In this document: positions 1 to 9,118 of the stretch, piece by piece
Layout of the letters: each line of letters opens with the position of its first letter
Numbering within the stretch: position 1 is the first letter of the stretch
NCBI GenBank assembly: GCA_035560235.1
Contig: DATMAG010000089.1
Location: forward strand, 117,938-181,937
Direction of reading: 5' to 3'
Source of the DNA: DASRDU01 sp035560235
GTDB taxonomy: Bacteria; Acidobacteriota; Blastocatellia; RBC074
Length of the DNA: 64,000 nt
Notes under the pieces: model-generated
Seen by the model: only the letters and a program-made list of their open reading frames with translations
Told to the model about the DNA's origin: nothing
The model's database searches: none
Translations under genes and position numbers: made by a program

Positions 1-458
1 GACTGATATTTCACTTCAAACCTGTAAGCCTGATTCTGTTCGCGCACCTCAGCCACGCCGAAATCGGTGAGCTTGATCGAAAACTTCAGATTGTTGTAGT
101 CGGTCCCGGCATTGCCCGCGCTCAGCCCCGCGAACCTGAGGCGATTGGTTTCAGTCGCGGTGAATTCAACGTACCCATCGCCGGAAGTGAAGGACTGCTG
201 CGAAACGGCTCCCGCATCAGGGCAGCCGTCACAGCCGGATGTTTTTCTGAGCGAATTGCCGGTGGCCGTGACATTGACCTTGCTGGTCCAGACGACATCA
301 GCCGGGCCTGGCGCGGCGACAGTTCTGGACGAAGGGTTGCGCGACTGACCGCCTGAGCCGCTGTCGCGAGTGCGGGTCTGAGCCGGAGTCAGCGAGGCCG
401 GTGAAACAAGGGCCAGCAGTAAGGCAAGAAGCAGAGACAATCTTCCCTTGAGATTCAT
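1..458 (-). CDS. Secreted protein of unknown function, C-terminus beyond window edge
   Basis: The reading frame opens at an ATG (456-458) six bases downstream of a strong GGGAGGA ribosome-binding site and runs leftward out of the window, so only about 152 N-terminal residues are visible. Residues 1-30 look like a Sec signal peptide: a KGR start, a leucine/alanine-rich core and a likely cleavage near PAQ. A Ser/Gly/Arg-rich linker follows, then a domain starting near DVVWTSKVNVTATG with a CDGCPDAG motif whose two cysteines may form a disulfide. A W-x-x-V strand followed by CxxCPDAGA is a pattern I associate with repetitive beta-rich surface proteins in Acidobacteria, but I cannot name a family. 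It lies downstream of the polysaccharide locus on the same strand, separated by about 690 bases of repeat-rich sequence, so it is probably its own unit. Function unknown. Confidence 0.75.
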   Translation of the reverse strand, partial: MNLKGRLSLLLALLLALVSPASLTPAQTRTRDSGSGGQSRNPSSRTVAAPGPADVVWTSKVNVTATGNSLRKTSGCDGCPDAGAVSQQSFTSGDGYVEFTATETNRLRFAGLSAGNAGTDYNNLKFSIKLTDFGVAEVREQNQAYRFEVKYQ

Positions 459-1144
459 TTTATTCCTCCCTGTAATTTTTCTGTCAAAGTCAGCAACTGA
501 CAGTCGCGGTGCCGCAGACCGGGTGGGCGGGGCTGATCGCCGTTCGGGTGATCCGTTGACAGCCTGCACGGCACACAACTGTGTTCAGTGAGGACAGGGG
601 GGCAAATACAGTCCGCGATTGATGGTGACGCACAACCGCGCCGACGCGCGGGCAGAAAGGGAATCAGCCGGGCGCGTCGCAGGGGCACACGACAGATGCG
701 AAATGCAAAAACACTTCGCCCCGCCTGCTGCGACGGCCCGGCACAGGAGCCTGCTGCGGCCAGGTTGTACGGTGATTGAAAAGTCCGGTGAGTTTATGGA
801 GGCAACCAGCCTGAAACGTTCTTCAGACCGCGATCATCATACAGATATTCCAGGCTGAGTCAATCACGCAGGCTGATAAATTCCGGCTGAGCGGCTGCTG
901 CTTCCATGAAAAGCAGCCACGAATGAACACGAATGCACACGAAACAAATCAGCTCAGCGAGCCCTGCGCGTGACCGCATTCTCAATTTTCCATTCTCAGT
1001 TCTCCATTCCCTGGAGAGAGCGGTGAGCGAAACACAGTTTCCTGCAGGGAATGGAGAACTGAGAATGGAGAGTGGAGAATGATCTCTGAGTTATTCGTCA
1101 ACATTCGTGTTCATTCGCGGCTGCCTTTTCTTCTCTTCCACACT
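459..1144. other. Gene-free gap holding a nested palindromic repeat
   Basis: No convincing gene lies here; the short frames lack ribosome-binding sites or recognisable proteins. Bases 459-900 show nothing I can name beyond the leader of the leftward secreted-protein gene. Bases 908-1133 hold the nested inverted repeat described separately. Confidence 0.6.
908..1133. repeat. Nested imperfect palindrome with two repeat classes
   Basis: The outer arms are 908-943 and about 1102-1130. They are built from the unit CACGAATG(A/C)ACACGAATG and pair with one indel. Inside them lies a second inverted repeat, 977-1013 against 1045-1081, made of short CATTCTC/CAATTCTC-like units; about 33 of 37 positions pair by eye. 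The whole element could fold into a very long hairpin. Related outer-arm units recur at 7183-7281, and related inner units at 9119-9214 and 57159-57235. No coding frame crosses it. Confidence 0.7.
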
Positions 1145-3061
1145 TCAGGCAAAGACCGGAATCGCCTCTGCTGCCGACACGCTCAGCTCCGGCGCGGGCG
1201 CATCGAGATACGAGCGCTGCCAGAGTTCGAGCATCAGCAGCCCCCACAAATGCCGGGCGTTGTTGCGGCGGCCACGCTGATGCTCAGCAATCAGCGTTTC
1301 AACGGCCCGCTGATTGAACCAGCCGCGCTGGCGTGTCCGGCGCTCTGTCAGCGTTGTGTGCAGCAGGTCGCGCAGTTCGTGTCTGAACCAGTGACTGATC
1401 GGCACATCGAAGCCCTGCTTGGGACGATTGAGCAGTTCACGCGGAATCAGGTCAGCGACCGCCTGCTTGAAAATATACTTGGTCGTCGTCCCGCGCAGCT
1501 TGAGCGAGGCGGGGATCGTCAGCGCGAATTCGATCAGCTTGTGATCGAGCAGCGGCGCGCGCGCCTCAACTGAATGCGCCATGCTCATCCGGTCAACCTT
1601 GGTCAGAATGTCGCCCGGCAGATAGGTTTTGCTGTCGAGGCAGAGCAGGCGGTCAAGCGCTTCTGATGACTGAGTCTGTTCATACAAACGACGAAAGCGC
1701 GCGGCTGAATCGTGGCCCTGACACAATCGTCGCAGGCTGCCCGCCAGCAGTTCGCGTTTCGCCTCTTCATTGAAATACGAGAGGCTGTCCACATAGCGCG
1801 CGTCGGCATCGAGCGCGACGTTGCGCAGAAACCGCTTGCCGTAAGCCGCGCGCGGCAACGCGTCACTCGCCATGCGCATCAGCCTGCGCATCCATCGCGG
1901 CAGACGCTCGAACCGCGCCCGCTCGCGGTCGGTGACATAGCGTTCATAGCCGGCGAAGAGTTCATCGCCGCCATCGCCTGACAGCACAACCCTGACGTGT
2001 TCGCTCGCCAGTTGTGAGACGAGATAAGTCGGAATGCTCGAAACATCAGCAAAAGGTTCGTCGTGATGACGAACGATTTCATCAACCAGCCGGCACGCAT
2101 CCGGCGTGACGACGAATTCGTGATGCTCGGTGCCGAAATGCTGCGCCGTCAGCCGCGCCGAGCGCAGTTCATCAAAGCCCGCTTCAGTAAAGCCGATGGA
2201 GAAGGTTTTGACCGGCTGATTCATTTCACGCGCCATCAGCGCGACGACCGTGCTCGAATCAATTCCGCCCGAGAGAAACGCGCCGAGCGGCACGTCGCTG
2301 ATCAGTCGCAGCCGCACCGATTCGCGCAGCAGTTCGCGCAGTCGTTCGACATAATAAGTTTCATCGCGTGCGGGCTGCGACGCTTCGAACTCGAAATCCC
2401 AGTAACGACGCGTGCGAATGCGGCCATTGTGAAACGTGAGCGTGTGGCCCGGCTCCAGCTTCCAGATGCCGCGAAAGGCCGTCGCCGGATCAGGGACGTA
2501 ACCAAAGGTCAGGTAATCGGAGATGGCTTCAAAGCTGACCTCGCGGCGAATGGCCGGATGCTGCAGCAGCGATTTGATCTCTGAACCGAAGATCAGCGTT
2601 TCACCGGCAAGCGCGTAATGCAGCGGCTTCTTGCCGACGCGGTCGCGGGCCAGCAGCAGCAGCTGTTTTTTGCGATCATAAATCGCAAAGGCAAACATCC
2701 CGCGCAGCCGTTCGACGCACCGCTCGCCCAGCTCTTCGTAGAGGTGAATGATCGTTTCAGTATCCGAGCTGGTCTGAAAGACGTGACCGCGCGCGAGCAG
2801 TTCAGCGCGCAGTTCGCGGTAGTTGTAGATTTCGCCGTTGAAGACGATCCACACCGAACCGTCCTCATTGGCGATGGGCTGATGACCGGCCTCCAGATCA
2901 ATGATCGCCAGTCGCCGCATCCCGATGCCGAGGCCGCCTTCCAGATAAAAGCCTTCGTCATCCGGCCCGCGATGCGCGATCAGCCCGCACATCCGCGCCA
3001 GCACTGCGCGCTGCTCGGCGCGCGCCATCGTCGGCCCGAAAAATCCTGCAATGCCACACAT
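1145..3061 (-). CDS. asnB: Asparagine synthase-like amidotransferase of the polysaccharide locus
   Basis: This 638-residue protein has the full two-domain layout of glutamine-hydrolysing asparagine synthase. Residues 1-200 form an N-terminal nucleophile glutaminase that starts MCGIAGFFG, so Cys2 becomes the nucleophile after Met removal; the RLAIIDL and NGEIYNY substrate motifs are visible. From about residue 240 comes the ATP-pyrophosphatase synthetase domain with the SGGIDSS P-loop (264-270) and DGGDELFAGYERY. All key residues appear intact. The canonical reaction uses aspartate, glutamine and ATP, but homologues in exosortase (XrtA)-type polysaccharide loci are thought to amidate a sugar or another acceptor. 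Because this copy ends a polysaccharide operon, the second role is plausible. The GT2 gene lies 30 bases upstream on the same strand. The family call is firm and the substrate is open. Confidence 0.95.
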   Translation of the reverse strand: MCGIAGFFGPTMARAEQRAVLARMCGLIAHRGPDDEGFYLEGGLGIGMRRLAIIDLEAGHQPIANEDGSVWIVFNGEIYNYRELRAELLARGHVFQTSSDTETIIHLYEELGERCVERLRGMFAFAIYDRKKQLLLLARDRVGKKPLHYALAGETLIFGSEIKSLLQHPAIRREVSFEAISDYLTFGYVPDPATAFRGIWKLEPGHTLTFHNGRIRTRRYWDFEFEASQPARDETYYVERLRELLRESVRLRLISDVPLGAFLSGGIDSSTVVALMAREMNQPVKTFSIGFTEAGFDELRSARLTAQHFGTEHHEFVVTPDACRLVDEIVRHHDEPFADVSSIPTYLVSQLASEHVRVVLSGDGGDELFAGYERYVTDRERARFERLPRWMRRLMRMASDALPRAAYGKRFLRNVALDADARYVDSLSYFNEEAKRELLAGSLRRLCQGHDSAARFRRLYEQTQSSEALDRLLCLDSKTYLPGDILTKVDRMSMAHSVEARAPLLDHKLIEFALTIPASLKLRGTTTKYIFKQAVADLIPRELLNRPKQGFDVPISHWFRHELRDLLHTTLTERRTRQRGWFNQRAVETLIAEHQRGRRNNARHLWGLLMLELWQRSYLDAPAPELSVSAAEAIPVFA

Positions 3062-3091
3062 AATCTGAATCCGAAAGGTGATCTGTCGAAG

Positions 3092-4249
3092 TTATGACGT
3101 GCGCGGCTGTCGCACCGGCTCCCAGGTGACGTGCGCCTGGCCGCGCAGGAATTTCAGCAGCGCCAGCACTGACGCCGCATTCGCCAGCACGAAGTAGTAA
3201 GGCACCGCCAGCAGCCCGAGCCGCAGCCGCAACCGGTCAGCGCACCAGCCCGCAAGAGCCATTGAGCAGGCCGCGCACTGCGCGATGAATGCGACGCGGT
3301 AAAAGACCGAATCAGCCGCAAGCAGCCAGTTTGAAAGCAGCGCCGCGAGCAGCCAGAACGGCACCAGATAACGCAGCACTTTGTGCGAGAGCATCTGCCA
3401 CGCGAACCAGCCGTGACGGCGCAGGTTCAGCACCGCGCGATAACGCGCCAGCACGCGCAGGGTCTGTTCGATCACGCGCACGCGCATGCGCCATTCATCG
3501 CGGCTGCGCTCGTTCGTTTCTTCAATCGCAATCGCGCCAGGCTCGTACACAGTGCGCAGACCCTGCAGGTGAATTTCGGTTGCAATGGCGAAATCATCAA
3601 TCATGTCCTTCGCCAGTTTCGTGTGACAGCATCGCCGCACTGCATAAAGACAGCCGCTCACGCCGATCAGCGAACCGAGGCGGCTTTCAGCCATTCGCAG
3701 CAGCTTTTCGTAGCCCCAGTACGAACGGCAGCCTTTGCCCACAGCGGTTGTCCTGCGGTCAACGTACACAAGCTGACCGGCGACGCAGCCGACTTCGGGA
3801 TCAGCGAAACTGCGCACGAGCTGACGCAGCGCGTCGCGTTCGTACATCGTCGTCGCATCCGAAAAGACCAGAATCTCGCCCGTTGAAAGGCTGACGGCCT
3901 GATTCTGCGCGATGGTCTTGCCGTGTCGCTGAGACTGCCTGAACAGCTTCACGCCCCGTCCGGCAAAGCTCCTGACGATCTCATCAGTGCGATCGGTCGA
4001 GCAGTCGGACGCGACGATGATTTCAAGCTGATCCGGCGGATAATCGAGCGCCAGCGTGTTTTCAAGCTTCGCCGCCAGATCGCGCTCTTCGTTGTAAGCG
4101 GCGATGATGATTGAAACCATCGGCGTGATTTCAGCGCGACGCACGGGCCGCGCCAGCCACCGGCTCAGCACCAGCGCGAGCAGCGGATAGCCCGCCCACG
4201 TGTAGGCGATCAGCGCGATGGCGATAAATAAAATCAGTTCTGCCAGCAT
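3092..4249 (-). CDS. Membrane-anchored family 2 glycosyltransferase
   Basis: The 385-residue protein starts with one hydrophobic segment (residues 1-22) and a GT-A domain opening with PMVSIIIAAYNEERD. Further landmarks are EIIVASDCSTDRTDEIV, the metal-binding region around LVFSDATTMY, and a GVSGCLYAVRR acceptor-side motif. Three or four hydrophobic segments follow near the C-terminus (about 285-365). This is the layout of processive or membrane-bound GT2 enzymes that add sugars to a lipid-linked or growing glycan on the cytoplasmic face. Its ATG overlaps the end of the upstream O-antigen ligase gene by 16 bases, which suggests translational coupling. The sugar donor cannot be told from sequence. 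Confidence 0.92.
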   Translation of the reverse strand: MLAELILFIAIALIAYTWAGYPLLALVLSRWLARPVRRAEITPMVSIIIAAYNEERDLAAKLENTLALDYPPDQLEIIVASDCSTDRTDEIVRSFAGRGVKLFRQSQRHGKTIAQNQAVSLSTGEILVFSDATTMYERDALRQLVRSFADPEVGCVAGQLVYVDRRTTAVGKGCRSYWGYEKLLRMAESRLGSLIGVSGCLYAVRRCCHTKLAKDMIDDFAIATEIHLQGLRTVYEPGAIAIEETNERSRDEWRMRVRVIEQTLRVLARYRAVLNLRRHGWFAWQMLSHKVLRYLVPFWLLAALLSNWLLAADSVFYRVAFIAQCAACSMALAGWCADRLRLRLGLLAVPYYFVLANAASVLALLKFLRGQAHVTWEPVRQPRTS

Positions 4250-5637
4250 GGTTTTTCCTCAAAGCACTCGCGGCTCTCTGTCCAGAGCGCGCCCGGCGCG
4301 CATTCCGGCTTCGATTCGCGTGCTGCGTTTGCGCCGTCAGCCTCCTGCAGGCGTCTGAGCGCGAGCGCGTAGGCGACGGGGAAGTAGAGAAACCAGAGGT
4401 ACTGAATCGAAGCGAAAATGCTGCACACCATGTAAGCGAAAAATGCCGCCTGCAATCCGGCACTCAGCAGAAAATATTCTCTGCTTCGCGCCTCCGTCTG
4501 AGCGGCAGTGCGCCGCTCGATGCGCCGCAGTGATCGCAGCGGCGCAAGGATCAGCGTGAGATAGGCCAGCAGTCCCGCCAGCCCCAGTTCCGCCGCGATT
4601 TCAAGATAGGCGTTGTGAGCCTTCTTCTGATGGATCGAATAGATCGGAAAATTGCCGATGCCGAGACCGATGACCGGATGATGCAGCGCCAGTTCGGCGG
4701 CGCGCTCCATGACCTGTCTGCGTTCCTGCGCCGAGCCGGTCACGTCGGCTTCGTTGTTGAAGATCGTCAGCAGCCGCTTGCCATAACCGCCCGGCATCAG
4801 CATCAGAAAGAGAAACACTGCCAGCGCGCCGGTCAGCGCCGATTTTATTCGCTGACGCCGCCCGAGCTTCCAGAGCAGACAGCTGCCCATCACCAGCAGA
4901 CCCAGGAATCCGCCGCGTGAAAAGGTCACGATGGTCGCGGCTGACATCAGCGCCGTGAGTCCCAGATAAACCTGCCGCTTCAGCCCGCGCGCATTGAGCG
5001 CCAGCACCAGCGCGAGCGGAACGAGCAGGTTGAGCGCCGTTGCCAGATCATTCGGGTTGCCAAAGATGCCGCCGACAATTCCGGCCACGCGCTCGCCTTT
5101 CATCCGCAACTGCCCGATCACAAAACTTCTGATCACGTCCAGCGCGATCAGCGAGCCGCACCACACCACCAGCCTTATGACGCTCCACAGCCGCTCCCGC
5201 GTGTCGAGCAGATTGACGAGCAGCAGAAAGGTCGTCAGCACCTTGAAAAACGAATCGGTAAGTTCAGCCAGACTGTCTGCCGGTGAAGCCGCAAGCGGCA
5301 GCAAGAGCCAGCCGAGCAGCCATATGAACACGACCATCCTCAGTTCAAGCGGCCACCTCGTGATTCGTTCGCCCCGGCTGAGCTTCGAGCTGAAATAAGC
5401 GATGAGCGTTCCGACTCCGACGATTCTTACAATCGGCAGCAGCGAGAAGAGGCCGGGAAAGAGTTCCTGCGGGCGCAGGTAGAGCAGCAGAATGAACGCA
5501 TACAACCCCGCAAACGCCAGCCCGTGCGCGCCCGCCTGCGCTGATGGCACTGCGGATTCGATGAACGTTGCTTCCGCTTCGTCCCGGCTGCTGAAGAGCG
5601 TTCCCTTGTGTGAAGTTGTCACTGCAAACAATCGCAT
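4234..5637 (-). CDS. O-antigen ligase/polymerase family membrane protein
   Basis: I place the start at the ATG at 5635-5637 (MRLFAVTTSHKG), two bases after the TGA of the flippase gene. An upstream alternative start at 5709 would overlap the flippase for 70 bases. The product is about 467 residues with roughly ten membrane segments and a large periplasmic loop. That loop carries the hallmark KKAHNAYLEIAAELGLAG motif of the WaaL/Wzy family, after a GLGIGNFPIYS stretch. Such proteins polymerise or ligate undecaprenol-linked oligosaccharides on the periplasmic face. Given the Wzx, Wzz and Wza partners nearby, a polymerase role in an exopolysaccharide pathway is the likelier one. The family is clear; ligase and polymerase cannot be separated by sequence. 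Confidence 0.88.
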   Translation of the reverse strand: MRLFAVTTSHKGTLFSSRDEAEATFIESAVPSAQAGAHGLAFAGLYAFILLLYLRPQELFPGLFSLLPIVRIVGVGTLIAYFSSKLSRGERITRWPLELRMVVFIWLLGWLLLPLAASPADSLAELTDSFFKVLTTFLLLVNLLDTRERLWSVIRLVVWCGSLIALDVIRSFVIGQLRMKGERVAGIVGGIFGNPNDLATALNLLVPLALVLALNARGLKRQVYLGLTALMSAATIVTFSRGGFLGLLVMGSCLLWKLGRRQRIKSALTGALAVFLFLMLMPGGYGKRLLTIFNNEADVTGSAQERRQVMERAAELALHHPVIGLGIGNFPIYSIHQKKAHNAYLEIAAELGLAGLLAYLTLILAPLRSLRRIERRTAAQTEARSREYFLLSAGLQAAFFAYMVCSIFASIQYLWFLYFPVAYALALRRLQEADGANAARESKPECAPGALWTESRECFEEKPCWQN

Positions 5638-5639
5638 CT

Positions 5640-7166
5640 TCAGACTCCGGTTGATGAGGCAAAGCCGGGACGCACGAGGCGCACACAGCGCAGCAGCGCC
5701 AGCCGGCATTCAGCCTTTTCAGCTTCAGTCACTGCGCCCAGAACGAACGCGCAGAAAAGATAGACGCCGCCCGCCACCGCGCCGCAGACGAGCAGGCGAA
5801 CAAGTTCTCTCTGATCGGCCAGCTCCGTTTTCAGAAGGTGCGCCGCCGCAGCCGCGATCAGCGCAGCCATCGCGACCTTCACGAGTGGCATTGCCAGTTT
5901 CAGATCGCGTCGCCGCCAGCCCACCGCGCGACCGATGGCTGCGCTTGAAACGATCACATCCAGCGCGTACACGCAGACGACTGCCGTAATCACGCCCTGC
6001 AGTCCGGCCACGCGCAGCCCGGCATAAAGCGCCAGCCACGTCACGGGCAGAAGCAGGAGATAAAACTTCAGCCGGAAGAATCTGAACTGATCGAAGACGC
6101 GCATCAGATTGAGATGGCGACTCGTCATCAGCACCGAGCGCAGCAGGTTGACGGCATAAAGCGGCGCGGCGGCAAGATAGCTTTTCGTGAAGAGTACCGT
6201 GATGAATTCCACGCGCAGCACGAAGAGCAGCGCACAGAGCGGCAGCACCAGCAGGAGCATTTGTCGTGTGCCCTGCAGCCACATCGCAATCAGGCTCTGA
6301 CGGTCGCCCTGGCTTTGATACCTGGCGGCTTCAGGTTCCAGCACGCTGTCGAATGAACCGACGAGCAGGCCCATCAGCGGCAGTTGCGAACAGCCGACCG
6401 AGTAGATCGCAAAGGCCGCCGGATCGAAGTAATGCGCGACGAAGTAATTGTGCAGATCGCCCTGCACGACGCCGACGCAGCCGCCCACGCCGAAGGGAAG
6501 GGCGTTGCGCAACTGCGCCGCGAACAATGACCAGTCAGGCGGCGCCGTCAGTCTGCCGAAACGATGCCGCAGCCAGCAGAGCACCAGCGCAAGCTGCAGC
6601 AGGCTCTGCGCAATCGAAGCCGCGAGCATCGCGCCGACGCTGCGAAAGGCGAACGCCGCACCCGCCAGCATTGCGGCTTTTGTAAACTGACTGACGACGA
6701 TCAGCACTGCTGCCGTGCGAAACTCTCTTGTCGCCACCAGCAGCGTGTCGAAACTCGAAGCCACCAGCCCGGTCAGAATCGCCGCGCCCAGCAGCGGCAC
6801 GTAAGCCGCGATTTCACCGCTCTGAAACAGAGCCGTGACCAGTTGCGGGCAGAGCAGAAAAGTCACCGCCACCGTCGCGCCCGACAGAAAATAGAAGATC
6901 AGCACGTTCTGAATCACCTGCTGCCGCCGCTCAGGGTGTCGTGCAATGAAACAGACGCCGCTTGCTCCAAACTGCAGGTGCAGCAGCGCCAGCGCCGTCG
7001 TCATAATCTGAAACACCTGCCGATAGAGGCCGAACTCGCTGTGACTGAGCGACCGCGCCAGCACGAGCGGCACCGCAAACATCACCACGAAGGCGATCAC
7101 ATTCGCCGCCGTCAGCAGCGCGGCATTTCTCGTCAGCCGGGTTGATTCAGCACTGGTCTGATTCAT
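5640..7166 (-). CDS. Wzx-type polysaccharide flippase (MOP superfamily)
   Basis: About 508 residues with 12-14 predicted membrane helices. The N-terminal part has the typical ALLTAANVIAFVVMFAVPLV helix and RSLSHSEFGLYRQVFQ, a match to the polysaccharide biosynthesis/Wzx branch of the MOP exporters. These move undecaprenyl-diphosphate-linked repeat units from the inner to the outer leaflet of the inner membrane. I chose the ATG at 7164-7166 (MNQTSAEST) because the frame upstream runs into a palindromic repeat at 7183-7281 that is unlikely to be coding. A start at 7256 would include it. No strong ribosome-binding site is visible before the chosen ATG. The stop codon is two bases before the start of the O-antigen polymerase gene, so the two are co-transcribed. 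Confidence 0.88.
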   Translation of the reverse strand: MNQTSAESTRLTRNAALLTAANVIAFVVMFAVPLVLARSLSHSEFGLYRQVFQIMTTALALLHLQFGASGVCFIARHPERRQQVIQNVLIFYFLSGATVAVTFLLCPQLVTALFQSGEIAAYVPLLGAAILTGLVASSFDTLLVATREFRTAAVLIVVSQFTKAAMLAGAAFAFRSVGAMLAASIAQSLLQLALVLCWLRHRFGRLTAPPDWSLFAAQLRNALPFGVGGCVGVVQGDLHNYFVAHYFDPAAFAIYSVGCSQLPLMGLLVGSFDSVLEPEAARYQSQGDRQSLIAMWLQGTRQMLLLVLPLCALLFVLRVEFITVLFTKSYLAAAPLYAVNLLRSVLMTSRHLNLMRVFDQFRFFRLKFYLLLLPVTWLALYAGLRVAGLQGVITAVVCVYALDVIVSSAAIGRAVGWRRRDLKLAMPLVKVAMAALIAAAAAHLLKTELADQRELVRLLVCGAVAGGVYLFCAFVLGAVTEAEKAECRLALLRCVRLVRPGFASSTGV

Positions 7167-7182
7167 TGCGTCAGAAGTCAGA

Positions 7183-7281
7183 GAAGAGCGGTCACGAGTG
7201 TTCACGAATGAAAGAGCGCTGCGGTTTGCTGAACCGGCATTCCTGTTCGTCTTCATTCGTGCGCATTCGTGGATGCTCTTC
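7183..7281. repeat. Inverted repeat of CACGAATG-type units
   Basis: The arms are 7183-7212 and 7252-7281. Both begin or end with GAAGAGC and carry the unit CACGA(A/G)TG; about 24 of 30 positions pair by eye. The spacer is about 39 bases. It is the same repeat class as the outer arms of the element at 908-1133. It sits between the deacetylase stop and the flippase start and splits the polysaccharide operon. Confidence 0.65.
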
Positions 7282-7289
7282 TGTTGTGA

Positions 7290-8297
7290 TCATCCGCTCA
7301 GCGCCGGGCGCAGCGCATTGCGCAACCGATTTTTCCTGAGTTCAAAACCGCTGGTGCTTTGCGCGAAATGGGCCGGATCGCGCTCGGTATGAATGCGCGG
7401 CAGCGCCAGCAGCGGGCTGTTCTGTTCAATCAGTCCGGGTTCGCAGGTGGCCGCGCACTGATAACCGGCCCGGCCCGCTGCGGCGCGCACGCGCCGGTCA
7501 GAATCGCCATTCGGATAGCAGAACAACTTCACCTCGCGATGCAGACCTGCCGTGAGCCTCGCGCGTGACTCGCGCAGTTCAGCGTCAAGCTGCGCCGGTT
7601 CAAGCGTGGTGAGGATGGGGTGAGTGACAGTATGCGAACCGATCTCGATGCCAGCCGCAGCCATCTCGCGCAACTGTTCCCACGTGGCCGCGCTGTAATC
7701 AGGCGGCGGCAGCGCGGGCAGCGCGACCTTGAGCATTGTTGCAATCCGGCTGAGCCGGGCTTCACGTTCATCTGTCGGCAGCAGTTTGAGCGCATCGTTG
7801 ATGCGGTCAGCAGCCTGCAGCCGGGCTTCGTGATCGGTCAGATTCATTCGTCTCTGCTCGCCGCCGAGCGTGATTTCGCTATTCTGTGAAGACGTGTGCA
7901 GGCAGATAAAGCGCGCCTTGTCGGGCCAGAGCCAGATCTTCTGATCAGTGAAATCAGTTACGGCAAAGAGCGTGGCGGGCGCGTGATATTTGCGCAGCAG
8001 CGGGAATGCGATTTCAAAAGCGTCACGGTAACCATCATCAATCGTGATCGCCACAGCGCGCGATGGCAGCTCGCGGCGCTGCGCCAGACAGTCAGCAATC
8101 AGCGAGAGCGGCACGACCTGATAACGCCGGGTGAGGTAATGCAGCTGCCACTCGAACATCTCTGCCGAAGTAGTCCTGTCTGCGCCGTCCGCGCTGAACC
8201 GATGGTAAGTCAGAACGAGCGCCCGGCGCCGGTTGGCCAGCCGGAACGGCGCAAAGCCGCCGAACTTCCACGCCAGTCTGAGAAGAATTTCTTTCAT
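7290..8297 (-). CDS. Polysaccharide deacetylase (NodB homology domain)
   Basis: About 335 residues, starting at the ATG 8295-8297 (MKEILLRLAWKFGG); earlier in-frame starts at 8300 and 8303 are GTG and TTG. The NodB fold is shown by motif 1, ITIDDGYRDAFEIA, where the catalytic Asp pair is intact though TFDDG reads TIDDG, and by motif 2, IGSHTVTHP, with the metal-binding histidines. A LTYHRF start strand precedes them. Family members remove N- or O-acetyl groups from glycans using a divalent metal. XrtA-type exopolysaccharide loci usually include one. There is no signal peptide, so it may act on a cytoplasmic or membrane-linked intermediate. The next gene upstream on this strand, the export protein, ends 20 bases away. 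Confidence 0.9.
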   Translation of the reverse strand: MKEILLRLAWKFGGFAPFRLANRRRALVLTYHRFSADGADRTTSAEMFEWQLHYLTRRYQVVPLSLIADCLAQRRELPSRAVAITIDDGYRDAFEIAFPLLRKYHAPATLFAVTDFTDQKIWLWPDKARFICLHTSSQNSEITLGGEQRRMNLTDHEARLQAADRINDALKLLPTDEREARLSRIATMLKVALPALPPPDYSAATWEQLREMAAAGIEIGSHTVTHPILTTLEPAQLDAELRESRARLTAGLHREVKLFCYPNGDSDRRVRAAAGRAGYQCAATCEPGLIEQNSPLLALPRIHTERDPAHFAQSTSGFELRKNRLRNALRPALSG

Positions 8298-8317
8298 CAC
8301 CAAACCCTGTCATTCGC

Positions 8318-9085
8318 TTATCGCCGCCCCGGCGCGACGAAGTTGAGAAAGCTGCTGAAGCCCGTCAGCGCCGTAATCGTGGCCAGCGTCTTTTTCGCGT
8401 TGCCGTGAACGATCAGCGTGTCACCGGCCTGCAGCGTCGGGTTCTCTTCGGACTTCGCTTTGCCCTGCAGGATGCGTTTGACGTTGACCGTTGCCGTGAC
8501 CCATCCGCCGCCCGTGCGCTGCCTGAGCAGCGTGACATTCGATTCGCTGCCCAGATCAGAAACGCCGCCCGCCGCCGTAATCGCATCCAGCACCGTCATC
8601 GGGCGCGCCATCACGATGATGCCCGGTTGTCTGATTTCACCGAGCACGCCGATCTTTGCGCTCTTTGCTTCAAGCAGCGAGACGCTGACGCGCGGGTTGA
8701 TGACATATTCGCTGAGTTCATCGGTCAGGTATCGGGTCAGCTGCCCGATGGTCAGGCCCGCTGCCTTCACGTCACCGAGCAGCGGATGCCAGACGCGACC
8801 GACCGGTGACACCTTTGTTTTCTCGACCGAAAAATCGGGATGGCCGAGGACGCGAATCGCCAGCTCGTCGTCGGGGCCGAGCAGATAGTTGTGATAAAAG
8901 CGCTCGTACAGTTCGCTGAATGCTTCACCGCCTGCGCCGCCCGGTTCATCAGGCACTGTGCGCGCGCGGGTGGCGGCTGGTGGCGTCTGCGTCGGGGCAC
9001 GTTTCACCGTGGTTGCCTCCACCATGCCCGACGCTGCCACCAGCCATAAACTCAGCGCTGCTGTCACGAATCTTCTGCTGAACAT
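8318..9085 (-). CDS. Wza-type polysaccharide export protein with SLBB domain
   Basis: The 255-residue product begins with a signal peptide (about 1-25, FVTAALSLWLVAASGMVEA) and has no lipobox cysteine. Residues 60-145 match the polysaccharide export domain: YLLGPDDELAIRVLGHPDFS, then DLxx-type helices ending in YVINPRVSVSLLE. An SLBB domain follows (KIGVLGEIRQPG to about residue 235). Such proteins line the periplasm-to-outer-membrane exit channel. It is shorter than E. coli Wza (about 380 residues) and has one SLBB domain, as in exosortase-type loci. An AAGGVSDLGSESNVTLLR motif typical of the family is present. It is separated from the next gene upstream by a CATTCTC-type repeat. Confidence 0.92.
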   Translation of the reverse strand: MFSRRFVTAALSLWLVAASGMVEATTVKRAPTQTPPAATRARTVPDEPGGAGGEAFSELYERFYHNYLLGPDDELAIRVLGHPDFSVEKTKVSPVGRVWHPLLGDVKAAGLTIGQLTRYLTDELSEYVINPRVSVSLLEAKSAKIGVLGEIRQPGIIVMARPMTVLDAITAAGGVSDLGSESNVTLLRQRTGGGWVTATVNVKRILQGKAKSEENPTLQAGDTLIVHGNAKKTLATITALTGFSSFLNFVAPGRR

Positions 9086-9118
9086 CTCTTTTGTCCTTCA
9101 CTCAAAGACCGCGAAGCT

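Noticed and set aside
459..520. Sigma-70 promoter (TTGACA with AATAAA) before the first secreted-protein gene
   Set aside because: The spacing is right, but the -10 box would overlap the ribosome-binding site and start codon, so transcription could not produce a usable leader.
1079..1573. Long plus-strand frame opposite the asparagine synthase-like gene
   Set aside because: It is antisense to a clearly conserved gene, has no ribosome-binding site or recognisable domain, and is explained by GC-rich codon bias.
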